NCBI RefSeq assembly: GCF_000801105.2
Contig: NC_079512.1
Coordinates: 33,683,848-33,747,847, forward strand
Source: Raphanus sativus
Taxonomy: Eukaryota; Streptophyta; Magnoliopsida; Brassicales; Brassicaceae
Length of the DNA: 64,000 bases
Reading direction: 5' to 3'
In this document: positions 47,370-57,077 of the stretch, in pieces
How positions within the stretch are numbered: position 1 is the stretch's first letter
Layout: the number at the start of each line of letters is the position of its first letter
The notes under the pieces: generated by a model
Databases searched by the model: none
Told to the model about the DNA's origin: nothing
The model's input: the letters and a program-made list of their open reading frames with translations, nothing else
Made by a program: the position numbers and the translations under genes

Positions 47370-47579
47370 AAAACACTCTGCATGGCTTACAATGCTATAA
47401 ATTTCATTAATAAAAATCAACAGCTTAAAACTTTGCAAGCTCGTAGATGATATAACAATGTGGCAAGCTAAATTGATATGACTCAGAACCAAACCAAACA
47501 CACATTTCTTGAAAACAGAAAAAATCCAAATCCAAATCCAAGACCAAGAGTAAAACACTCAGTCCCCGAAGACCAAACC
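47370..47579 (-). pseudogene. PMEI7 3'-end relic in copy 1
   Basis: Aligns with 50860-51033, the 3' UTR and flank of the intact minus-strand PMEI7-like gene: CATGGCTTACA, GATATAACAATGT, AACCAAACCAAA, CAAGAGTAAAACAC and AGTCCCC match in order. Homology ends about where the stop codon would begin, so the coding region was never included or has been deleted. Confidence 0.65.
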
Positions 47580-47752
47580 CGTTATATATTGAAATGGTCA
47601 AAAAATAGTTGGTAAGTAGTAATGTAATTGGTTAAAACCCTAAAAAAGTTCCCATCACTTCGATAGGCCTTCTGAATTAGGTTATATCCTCTCTTTGCCT
47701 TGACCCAAAATTGCTTCTAAGTTGTTGTTTTTGTTAGTTTATATATTGAAAT

Positions 47753-47753
47753 G

Positions 47754-47800
<47 letters not shown>
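47753..47800. repeat. (TA)n microsatellite
   Basis: About 23 TA units directly at the junction between the two copies of the PMEI4 segment. Confidence 0.9.
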
Positions 47801-47805
<5 letters not shown>

Positions 47806-48255
47806 CGTGCAAATTTCAGCAAATAAACACTTATATATAAGTTATATGCAGGGGAGATCAATTTCAATATCAAATCCATATAGGCTATAATATACATATG
47901 TACATGATACGTTGATCTGTCTTTCTTAATAATTACACAAGAATTTCTCTAAATACAATGTCAAACAAACAAAATAAACAAAACAAAATAAGTGATGTTT
48001 CTCCGAGTTAAGAGATCTGGTCCGATTTAAGAGATGATTAATACTATGTCAAACAAACAAAATAAGTGATGATTAATACTATGTCAAACATCACGTGCCA
48101 CCTTGCTTAAACTACGGGATGAAGTTTGTATTCATTTTCTAATTTTATTTTGACATCAAGAGAAAAGCTTCTTGATTGTTTTGTATAGTTTGAGATGCTA
48201 AGGTTTATGAACACAGTTATGCAGCCATATATGTATATATGATATACGTTTTACA

Positions 48256-48297
48256 AGTTATGCTGTTATGAGCTTACAAAAAGTTATGCTGTTATGA
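48256..48297 (+). repeat. 10-nt A-tailed insertion with 16-bp TSD
   Basis: AGTTATGCTGTTATGA occurs at 48256-48271 and 48282-48297, separated by GCTTACAAAA. Same arrangement as at 7257, 21746 and 56690. Confidence 0.5.
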
Positions 48298-49123
48298 CAG
48301 TTTCTAATGATTGTTTACACTTAACAACATAATGATTTGATTGGAGATGATACTAACATATACAAGTGGCTACTAATCCGGAAGAAATGCAAACATTGCA
48401 GAATAAGATGTCGCATGCTTTAAATGTACTTTGGATATCTCATAATCTTTCCGTGTTTCATGTTAGATGATATTTTGACATTATATACATATTTTAATAA
48501 AATTATTTTAAATATATATAATTTGAGTTCTACCCTTTTTTCCAAAGATGAAAATATGTATACTTGCTATTGTATGGTTATTTCTAAAAGGATTTTATTA
48601 AATGTTTAACAAAATTATTTTAAATATACTTTACGAAAACTTCATTGATCCAATGATTTAACTAAATATTTATTAATACTTTTACATAAAAAAAAATCTG
48701 AATTCTAATTTCCAGCAAAGAAGAATTATACAGAATATTAGAAAAATGCTTATCAAAGATCTTAGGCATAACACAAAAAAATATCGGTAAACATGAATTT
48801 TCATAAAACAGGTAAAAGTGTCGGATGTAATATCGTCTATATAATGTTTTTCGTAGTTCGTAACATCATAATTGACAAAAAAAAATTGAAAAAAGCACAA
48901 TAATTTGGTAATTTTTTCTTTTACATATTCAGAATAAAAGTGTAGATCCCCTTAACAATTGAGATACAACTAATACTCAACCATGTGTTGTGTACGAGAT
49001 TAATATATATATATATATATACATACACATACTCCATAATTTCACAATTCGCCAAATAGTTTGCATTTCTATTCTCTCTCAAACCAGGTTAAGAAAAAAA
49101 AAGAAATCCCTAATTAACAAAAC

Positions 49124-49699
49124 ATGTTGCGTTTCGTGATACTCTCCCTAGCTCTCATTGCTCTCATCAACTCATCAAACATCCCGAGAACAACAGCAAC
49201 CCCACCAGGCATAGCCCCAAACGACAAAACGTTCGTTCAAACCGCATGTGACTCAACACCATACCCTACAATGTGCTACAAGACATTGTCCCCCTACTCT
49301 TCAACCATCAAATCCGACCCCATCAAACTCTGCTTAACATCGCTCAGCGCCAACCTCAAATCCGCCAAAACTGTCTCGTCCATCGCCTCTAGCCTTCTCA
49401 AAAAGGTAGCCTCCACCCATGACGTTCCGAATAAATTCAAGGACTGCCTGAAGCAGATGAAGGATACCGCCGAGGGGCTCAAGCACGTGATCGCCGGAAT
49501 CATGAACAGTAAAAATACAAAAGCGGAGATGAAAAGGATGTTGGATACGTGGGCAAGCTCGGCAGGGTCCACGTGTATGGACAAGTTCAAGGAAGTGAAA
49601 CTGAATGCGGAGATAAAGAAGCTGAAGCAGGCTGTATCTGAGCTTTCAATGACTACAACCAATACTTTGGCCCTTATCACCAGGTACCTACGTTTTTGA
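49124..49699 (+). CDS. Pectin methylesterase inhibitor, PMEI4-like copy B
   Basis: Single exon, 191 residues, paralogue of copy A. Signal peptide MLRFVILSLALIALINSSN; cysteines at 42, 51, 70, 108 and 151. It keeps the KDCLKQMKDTAEGL helix but the late motif is altered: copy A has WVSSALTDESTC, copy B has WASSAGSTC, a three-residue loss next to the disulfide cysteine, in a region of the family involved in helix packing near the PME contact surface. It also has more Lys substitutions. The frame is open and has its own promoter, so it is probably expressed, but inhibitory strength could differ. Upstream TA repeat at 49002-49020 may include the TATA box. Confidence 0.85.
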   Translation: MLRFVILSLALIALINSSNIPRTTATPPGIAPNDKTFVQTACDSTPYPTMCYKTLSPYSSTIKSDPIKLCLTSLSANLKSAKTVSSIASSLLKKVASTHDVPNKFKDCLKQMKDTAEGLKHVIAGIMNSKNTKAEMKRMLDTWASSAGSTCMDKFKEVKLNAEIKKLKQAVSELSMTTTNTLALITRYLRF

Positions 49700-51047
49700 A
49701 TTAATCATTATATATTCATCTCATTTCTTTGCATGTGCATGTGTACGTTTTTTGTATGCTTGTTTGTTTGTTTGTTTGTTTGTTAAAATTGTACGTTTTC
49801 TTTTCTTTATGTCATAATTAATAAATTCCAAGTTTCCACAAGTGTATAACGTTTCAGAATTACTTGACAACCACAATGTGCATTTGAAGTTGAAGTACCA
49901 TACTTTCCAAGAATATTAATAAGTTCTGTATATGTTTTGGATTTTTTTCGTACTTCATTCATGTGTTCACACTCAAACCGTAGACATCGTTACGGTAATC
50001 ATAAATACTAAAGGTAACAGAACGATATATGGTCGGTCGACTTTCATTTGGACAATGCCTTCAGAATAAGAAACGAGAAAGAGGCATATATTTTTTCCAA
50101 ATAATATTTGTACCGCGAGGCTTGAGTACATATGGCTCAACATGTTAGAAAGATTCGTATTTCATCATATCCCATGATGAACGGTTCCAGTTGTACCATT
50201 TGCCGTTGACCTTAGGGATTTTTTTCCTTAGGAGGATTTCGTTAGATTTTCCTGATATCAACAAACATTAATATTTTCCTGATATCAACAAACATTAATA
50301 TAGTCTTACCAGCCAAAAACTTTGTCTTAACATTTAAACTGAAAGAAATTAAAGAAACATAAAAGCTCAAACACACAAACAGGGCGGGATTGGACACAAG
50401 TTCTTGTCCGCAGCCCGCGACGGCCAATGAATTTGATAACCGCTGCGAATCGGGACATTTAGACGCTGGCCATCCGATTTGACATCTCTTGGTCAATAGA
50501 TCGTAGAAAGAAAAAAAATGATCACTCGATAGAAGACTGACATTTTGATCAACTTGGAGCTGTACGTCTCAAAATCCGGACAAAACATGCCCGTAATACA
50601 TTTTTATAAATCTTTGTCCACAAACTTTTTTAATGAATTAAAAGTTATTTCAAAAATCATTAATTGTTTCCAAGTTGGTTTCGAAATAGAGTTTGGTTAC
50701 GGATTTTTGAGGATATTATTGGGCCAAACTCGAAAGTCTTTCAGGCCTATTGCAGATTCAGCTTTACTTCTATGAGTTCTGTATCACTAACACAGTCCAC
50801 AGATGAATGGCATCAAAGATGACCTGAGAAAGATTTAAAAGATATTATTGCAACATCCTCTACATGGCTTACAGATCTATATAATTTTACCAATTTAAAA
50901 TCAACTATGTGAGCCCGTAGGTGATTTGTCATATAACAATGTAGTAAGCGAAAACTGATGACTCGGAACCAAACCAAAACACACACAAAAGAAGAGAAAT
51001 CCAAGAGTAAAACACCAGTCCCCCAGGACCAAACCTTTGCAATATCT
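49700..51047. other. PMEI4 copy B / PMEI7 convergent spacer
   Basis: Holds the 3' flank of copy B (TTTG repeats at about 49760-49785), a short exact duplication CCTGATATCAACAAACATTA at 50250 and 50278, and the 3' UTR of the minus-strand PMEI7-like gene. Confidence 0.5.
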
Positions 51048-51653
51048 TCAATGCTTGGAAGCAAATACATTGATCAAAGCCAATGCATTGCTCGTATCTT
51101 GTGCCACACGCAGAATGTGTTCTCTGATTAAGCTTTTAAGCTCTCCATCCATGGCTTTCCCTCCAAACCCATCAAGACACGTGCTCTCATCTGTCAGAGC
51201 CGCACTTGTCCACGTCCTGACATTGTCCAGACATAACCAGAAGTCTTCTCCGCTTTCGCCTTCCTCCAGATGCTTCAGTTCCTTGAGCGAACTTCTCAAC
51301 CTGTCAACAGTATCTCCCATCTCTTCTACACAGTCCGAGACAGCCTCGTGCTGCCTCTCTGTGATTCCTTTATAGTCAGTCATGTCCGAGACATAAGTTT
51401 TGGCTGACTTTGCTCGAGCCAAGCTAACAGCAAGCGCTGTCTCAGCGAGCTGACGAGGGCGCTTCTTGATCTCGCTTGCATACGAAGACAGAGACTGAAA
51501 GCATAGTTCCGGGTAAGTTGTTGTCTCACAAGAGGCTTTCACGAACTCTGTATCATCACTAGATTCCTCTCCAAGGTTTCTGGCCGTGGCTATAGCTGCG
51601 GTGGACGCATACAGAACAAAGAGAATCAGAGAAAGAGCTAAACTTTTCACCAT
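51048..51653 (-). CDS. PMEI7: Pectin methylesterase inhibitor, PMEI7-like
   Basis: Single exon on the minus strand, 201 residues from the ATG at 51653 (an upstream TTG-initiated extension is not used). Signal peptide MVKSLALSLILFVLYASTAA, cleavage near residue 24, then a PMEI domain with Cys42/Cys51 and Cys108/Cys159 in the two disulfide positions and an extra Cys141. Motifs SDCVEEMGDTVDRLRSSL and TWTSAALTDESTC are intact. In Arabidopsis the counterpart AT4G25260 (PMEI7) is reported to inhibit PME3. It is convergent with the PMEI4-like copy B. A TATA-like TCTATATAAA on the minus strand lies at 51711-51720, about 60 bp before the start. Confidence 0.92.
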   Translation of the reverse strand: MVKSLALSLILFVLYASTAAIATARNLGEESSDDTEFVKASCETTTYPELCFQSLSSYASEIKKRPRQLAETALAVSLARAKSAKTYVSDMTDYKGITERQHEAVSDCVEEMGDTVDRLRSSLKELKHLEEGESGEDFWLCLDNVRTWTSAALTDESTCLDGFGGKAMDGELKSLIREHILRVAQDTSNALALINVFASKH

Positions 51654-52244
51654 TTTGCGTTCCAAACACAAATGGGTTTTTGATATAAACAACTAAAAGG
51701 GGTTCAGGGATTTATATAGAGGCTGATACTTTGCGCTACACACAAAGCACTATTTATTTTTTAGCAAAAAATGGAGTCTGGAGTTAGTTGAAACGTTCAT
51801 AAATGTGAAGCAATGAGGGTATCAATTAAAGAGGATAAGCTGGAACTGCTTGTCTTCATCTACAGTGTTTTATTACTTGACAATGCTACTTCTAGACAGC
51901 ATATTTTGGATCCTAGCTTTCTAAATATGCAAGTGGTAGGTCCTAGTGCACGTGACCAATGACTAAACCCATGTTACTAACCCATATGAAAGCACTGGTC
52001 ACGAGAAATATTGCTTTTCAATTGAATGATGCAGTGGAAAAAAGTACAATATTAGTGAAGACGCTAGTTTTTAAGTCAAATCTAGCAGAAGACATCCCTC
52101 GAGAATCTATAGACATAAAAGAAATCACTTCTAACAGCTAACCAATCAGAGACGCGTTCACACATGTCACGTGATCCTTTTCCCTATGAACAAACAAGCC
52201 ACTTGTGTGTGTGTGTAAGGATTACAGTGTACCTTCGAGGAGAC
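51654..52244. other. PMEI7 promoter and OTP70 3' flank
   Basis: Contains the PMEI7-like TATA region and the 3' UTR of the minus-strand PPR gene, including a GT-run at 52204-52216. No gene seen. Confidence 0.45.
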
Positions 52245-53822
52245 CTATGCTTCCAATCCTCGATCTACCATCATCTGTCTTACTCTCTCAACATCTTCTG
52301 TTCTCTTTACCTTGCTATAAATCCTCATTAACAGCTCGAAATTGTGTTCGTTATCAGGTTCCAACTCAAAAAGACGTTGAGCAGCAACCTCTCCTATATC
52401 TGCATTCCCGTGGATGTAACAAGCGTATAACAAAGCTCCCCAGACAGTTGGACCGGCCTCAAACCCCATCTCTTGAACAATCATTGAGTAAGCCTCCTGC
52501 AACATCCCTGCTCTTCCGTAGAGATTCACCATACACGCATAGTGTTCCATCCTCGGGTTTATCCCGTATTCTCTCGACATCAAAGAGAATAGTCTCTCTC
52601 CATCTTCCACCATTCCTGTATTAGCACAGAGAGATAGCACCGATACAAACGTGATAACATCAGGCCTAACGTCAGCACGCTGCATCTCCTCAAAATACTT
52701 CAGACCGTTAGAATCTTTAGAGTGAGCAGAGATAATAGCATTCCAAGATACAACATCTCTCTCGAGCATCCGATCGAATAAGTAGCAGGCTTGACCTAAC
52801 TGTCCCGTTTTGGAGTAGAGAACAATCAAAGCATTCGCAACGGATAACTCAGACTCCATTCCTCGCCTAATCGCCCATCCATGTAACTGACGTCCATGTT
52901 TCAAAGACAAAACACGAGCTAGAACACTGGATACAGCAACCTTATCAGGCTCAACCCCATCTCGAACCATAAGACGAAAAATGTCCGTAGCCTCGTGTAA
53001 CAAGCCATGGTGAAGGTAACTAGTCAACATTGAGTTCCAAGAAACATAGTCTTTCTGAGGAATCACGTCGAAAACATTCCTTGCTTTAACAATGTCGCCG
53101 CATTTAGCATACATATCAACAAGAGCGTTGAGGACATAGACATCGCGTCCGAAACCTTCTTTAACCAGATCACGGTGAACTGCTTCTCCAATCTGAATGG
53201 AACCGATTCCTCCACAGGCTTTCAACACTCGTGGGAAAGTAAACCGGTCTGGTTTAACGCCATCTTCAGCCATCTGGAAGTAGATAGCCATGGCGTCTTC
53301 GTACTGACCAGACTCCGCGTATCCCGAGATGAGAGAGTTCCAAGCAAAAGCAGATGACTTTCTCTTAGACATTTGATCGAACACCTCGTGCGCAACCTCC
53401 GCGTAGCCGCAAGAGGCGTACAATCTGACGAGCTTCGACGATACTCCCAGGTTGTTGCGTGAGAGGTACGCGGGTATGAGGCGGTGAACTCTGACGCCGT
53501 GGTGGATGGCTCTCAAGGTGTAGCATGTCTCGAGGAGAGACGCGAAGATCTCTGGTTCGGTGATCGTGATGCCTTTTCTGGCGGAGGTTTCGAGTTCTGT
53601 GATGACGGAGTCTAAGGCATCGAGTTTGGTCCGTTGAATGGATTGGTTTCCGACCAAGATTGGAGTGGGAGATGGTTTGGAGAAAGAGAGGGAAGTGAAA
53701 CCACTGTTGTTGTCGAGGTTTTGTCTTTGCTTCAACTGTTCGTAATGTCTGGGCTTCTTTTTCATCGAAGAAGAAGATATAGATGGATAATAAAAGCTTG
53801 GTGTGTATACGATACTCACCAT
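52245..53822 (-). CDS. OTP70: PPR protein OTP70-like (chloroplast RNA splicing)
   Basis: Intronless minus-strand gene, 525 residues from the ATG at 53822. The N-terminus, MVSIVYTPSFYYPSISSSS, is Ser/Thr-rich and suits a plastid transit peptide. From about residue 85 tandem PLS-type PPR motifs follow, e.g. AFAWNSLISGYAESGQYEDA, GVKPDRFTFPRVLKAC, DVYVLNALVDMYAKCGDI, DYVSWNSMLTSYLHHGLLHE and VVSWNAIISAHSKDS. An E-type extension ends the protein with DNEHNFELLMRIYSKVKRTE. The Arabidopsis counterpart AT4G25270 is reported to be needed for rpoC1 intron splicing in chloroplasts. No DYW deaminase domain is present, consistent with a splicing role. Confidence 0.92.
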   Translation of the reverse strand: MVSIVYTPSFYYPSISSSSMKKKPRHYEQLKQRQNLDNNSGFTSLSFSKPSPTPILVGNQSIQRTKLDALDSVITELETSARKGITITEPEIFASLLETCYTLRAIHHGVRVHRLIPAYLSRNNLGVSSKLVRLYASCGYAEVAHEVFDQMSKRKSSAFAWNSLISGYAESGQYEDAMAIYFQMAEDGVKPDRFTFPRVLKACGGIGSIQIGEAVHRDLVKEGFGRDVYVLNALVDMYAKCGDIVKARNVFDVIPQKDYVSWNSMLTSYLHHGLLHEATDIFRLMVRDGVEPDKVAVSSVLARVLSLKHGRQLHGWAIRRGMESELSVANALIVLYSKTGQLGQACYLFDRMLERDVVSWNAIISAHSKDSNGLKYFEEMQRADVRPDVITFVSVLSLCANTGMVEDGERLFSLMSREYGINPRMEHYACMVNLYGRAGMLQEAYSMIVQEMGFEAGPTVWGALLYACYIHGNADIGEVAAQRLFELEPDNEHNFELLMRIYSKVKRTEDVERVRQMMVDRGLEA

Positions 53823-54019
53823 CTTCTCTGTGTTCTCAATATGATAAATGGAGAGAAGAAGCAAAGCTTAATGTGAAATATTAGTAATAAATATTAAAAG
53901 TTACATTGTTTTTTTTTTTCCTTTTTGAGTTATGATAAGATAATACAAACAAAAGGATGCAAAGCGTATCAAAATTCAATAAGTAATGAATAAATTTCAG
54001 AGACTGATTTAACTTTTTG

Positions 54020-55699
54020 TTAAGAAGAGTTTTCTACCAAAGGAGACTTTGGATTTACATGGCGACTCTGCTTCAATTGCTGCACATACACAAATTATAG
54101 TTTAGTTATACACAGGTGAATGAATAATGCAAACAAGAAAGACATTTTGAATTGAAATGCAGAAAGAAGTTAGTGTATACCTCCTCAAATGGAGTGAAAA
54201 TAGGTAGAACTTGTTTGAATATGTCATCTACTGTTCCTATTGCATTAATCTGCACAAAAGGATGAATCAGTATATATCAGCTACGAAACATTCGAATCAA
54301 ACTATATTAACAAGCAAGCTTCTCCGAGATGAAGGCATAAATGTTTTTTGTTTTGCAATGAAGTACTACTACTCACAGTGTAGAGTTTTCCTTTGTTTTT
54401 GTAGTAGTCGATAACAGGACGATTTAAGGCCTCAAAGATTTTCAGACGCTTCTTCATTGTAGTTATGTTATCATCAACTCTGCCCTGCAACGTCATCAAG
54501 GATTCGGTGTTTTCATGGTACTGTGTTATTAACTGAAAACTTTGACAGTGGAAATACGCACCTGGTTACGATTCAAGACTCGTTTCACCATCTCTTCCTC
54601 GGGGCAATCGAAGAACAGCACTACATCCGGGTCGGCTCCTACCTGCAAGGAGTTTCAAGGAGCTTTAGTTTCGAGAGCATTTCTTAGTAAAGAGGAAGAA
54701 GACAACTGACAATGCGCTCAAAAGCAACACGATTCTCCTCGGTTCGTGGAAAGCCATCAATGAGAAACTTGGAACTGTTACTCGACTCCAGCTCCTTCTG
54801 TAATAGTTTGACTGTAACTTCAGAGGGAACAATTTTGCCATCTTTAATCAAGTTTAGAATCATAGCCCTGCAACATTGAGATTTCCTCCTCATCATGAGC
54901 AACTTACAACGCTTTCTTAGTAACAATACACACAGAGGAGAGAAAAAGAAAAACTGAAAACAGTCTGTGTACCCGTTTTGAGTGTGCATAGCGATTTCTC
55001 TCCTAAGCAAATCACCAGCACTGAGATGTGTCAATCCAAAGGTCTCAACAATCTTTTCACATTGCGTTCCTTTCCCACTTCCAGGTCCTCCTGAGAATTG
55101 ATTATATTTATACAATCCGTCATACTAAAACTCAAACCAATATTTTTTGATTCACTTCACAAGAATGGAACAACAGATGGTGTGCCATTGATTGAAGAAC
55201 ACATTATTTTATTTCCCAGAACCAAAACGTCTAATATTAGTTTTGTCCCAGTGGTCATATTATCAAAAATTCCAGATGAAACTCTGAATAGATCCAACAC
55301 ATTATTAAAACAGCAGAATAGAAAAACTCACCAAGTACAAATGTAATGAACGGAGCTTTCTCTTTCGGCCGTAAAACACCTTCTTCTCCCTGTCACATAA
55401 TACAAAATACAAAACAAGTTCCATGTACAATACCAAACTCACAATCAAACGAGCATATATAACCAATATAATGTTATGTAGTATATATTACCGGTTTGCT
55501 AATCTCCGTTGCATATGATTCTCGAATGCTGAGCCCAAAAGCTGCCTGGAAAAATACCTAATGAACTGTGCTTTAAATTCCACAAGATTCGAGCGATTGG
55601 GATTGAAAAACAAAGCGGAAAACGTCGCACCTGGTTACGCGAAAGGGATCGGGAAGATGAAGAAATCGTCGAAGAAAGTGATGCCACGCGTCTCCACAT
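54020..55699 (-). CDS. UMK2: UMP-CMP kinase 2-like
   Basis: Nine minus-strand exons: 55699-55631, 55545-55492, 55389-55332, 55090-54973, 54867-54711, 54642-54562, 54484-54377, 54249-54181 and 54079-54020. All phases match and give 257 residues. After an Arg/Ser-rich N-terminus ([20 protein letters not shown], possibly mitochondrial) comes the P-loop [11 protein letters not shown], the NMP-binding segment [10 protein letters not shown] and the family motif [13 protein letters not shown]. It then has [18 protein letters not shown] and [16 protein letters not shown] with the lid arginines. The enzyme transfers phosphate from ATP to UMP or CMP in pyrimidine nucleotide synthesis and salvage. Synteny supports AT4G25280. 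It is divergent from the unrelated dioxygenase gene 1.4 kb away. Confidence 0.93.
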
Positions 55700-57077
55700 C
55701 TTGTCGTCTTCTTCTTCTACTTCCTTCAGGTGTCTGCGATTTCAATTTTTTGGATTTTCGATGTTCAGATTCCAGCAAACGGATCGAAGGAGAATAATAA
55801 AAAAATAATGAAGAGCAGTGCGTCCAAAAAAATAATTATTCAACGTTCCCGCGACACCGTTTTAAGTGGGATTTTTTGGTGTGTTTCAGCTTTTAAGCGA
55901 CCTGCGAACATTTAAAAAGGAATAGGTCAGAAACTGAACATGGCACGCAAGTTAAAGCCTACCGTGCAGTTTTCCATTTTTTCTGTAGAAAGGGAACGCT
56001 GTGTCGTTTTCTTGCCTTCCGAAACAGCACGTATACTTTCAAATAAACGAAAGTTTAAATTTGGGCTACAGTACTTTATTATATACCAGAAACTAAGGCT
56101 TACCAAAGCCTTGTAAACATCTTATACATAAACAAATATTAAGCCCAAGTGCTAAGTCTAGACTCCAGAGATTTTTTTTTTACTGTTATACCGGCCACAT
56201 AATTATATTAGTGATTCAATAATTATAGTGGTAAATTTGAGATCTAATGGAGAGGAGGTGTGGAATTCGACGACGTATCCTACTTACATTTCTTTAAATT
56301 TTTTTTTTATTAAGAAAATAGGTCATATTTTCTAAGTCTGCTTCCAGTCCAATTATTGGTAGGACAGGCTCAGGCTCTGTAGAAAACGTTGAAAAGTAGC
56401 CATATCTTCTTGGACTACGTTCTACAAACCAAACCGTATTCTTTGATGACATCATCTGAACTTCTAGATGTACATCTTTTTCTTACGTAAACGCACTCGT
56501 AAGTGTGCACTTGTTTGTCAATGATTACAGAATTCTACTGTTTTTTCATTTTTCTCTTATATCTAATAAGTAATAATACATATCTCTATAGTTATTCTCC
56601 ATGTCATTGTCATGGTCGTCACGTTAATTCAAATTTCATTTTGTTTTGTTATTAATGCTTAAAACCTAATGAAACATTGGCTGTAAATTGTTTCGTCAAA
56701 AAAAAAAAAAATTGGCTTTAAATTTCTAAAATTTCAGAGACGAAAACTGCCAAAAAAAATTTTAAGCCTTAAATTTGCTTAAAAAGTTAAATGAAATTTT
56801 CAAAAGAGTCATTTGCATGAAAAATATGTCTATAGTCTTTAAAATTTTAGGACCGGTTCACGAAAAGTCAAAAAAAAAATCGAATAATGATGTAGTAATT
56901 GGACAATTATCACTTTTCTTTTTGGTCAGTGCTTTCACACTTGTAACAAAAATGTCAAAAACAATTCAACAAAAGTGTTGTAATTTTTTTTAAGTTTGTA
57001 ATTTGACTGTTACCAAAATATAGCACTCATTAAATTTGGCATTAGCTACATTTTTTAGCATTCAAGAAGAAGTCACC
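55700..57077. other. Divergent promoter spacer
   Basis: Region between the minus-strand UMK2-like and the plus-strand dioxygenase gene, where an AT4G25290 (photolyase-like) homologue would lie in Arabidopsis order; none is seen. It includes an A-tailed micro-insertion at 56690-56710. Confidence 0.5.
56676..56724 (+). repeat. 21-nt A-tailed insertion with 14-bp TSD
   Basis: ATTGGCTGTAAATT at 56676-56689 and ATTGGCTTTAAATT at 56711-56724 flank GTTTCGTC plus an A-run. One mismatch between the flanks suggests some age. Confidence 0.5.

Larger units (their letters stand above)
41385..47579 (+). repeat. Segmental tandem duplication, copy 1
   Basis: This segment and 47812-51033 are two copies of one tract: promoter (from CAGCAAATAAACAC at about 41392 and 47819), PMEI4-like gene, 3' flank (the GATCAACTTGGAGCTG block at 45778 and 50546, the TTTCAGGCCTAT block at 45976 and 50737) and the 3' flank of a minus-strand PMEI7-like gene. 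Copy 1 is longer because of insertions at about 43481-45558 and 46035-47300. Its right end stops about 15 bp short of where the PMEI7 stop codon would be, so it holds only a 3'-UTR relic of that gene (about 47370-47579). Confidence 0.75.
47812..51033 (+). repeat. Segmental tandem duplication, copy 2
   Basis: Shorter copy, without the two insertions of copy 1, and continuing into the intact PMEI7-like gene. Matching blocks are listed for copy 1. Confidence 0.75.

Noticed and set aside
47753..47800. Replication origin or scaffold attachment signal
   Set aside because: A pure TA microsatellite; nothing else supports such a role.
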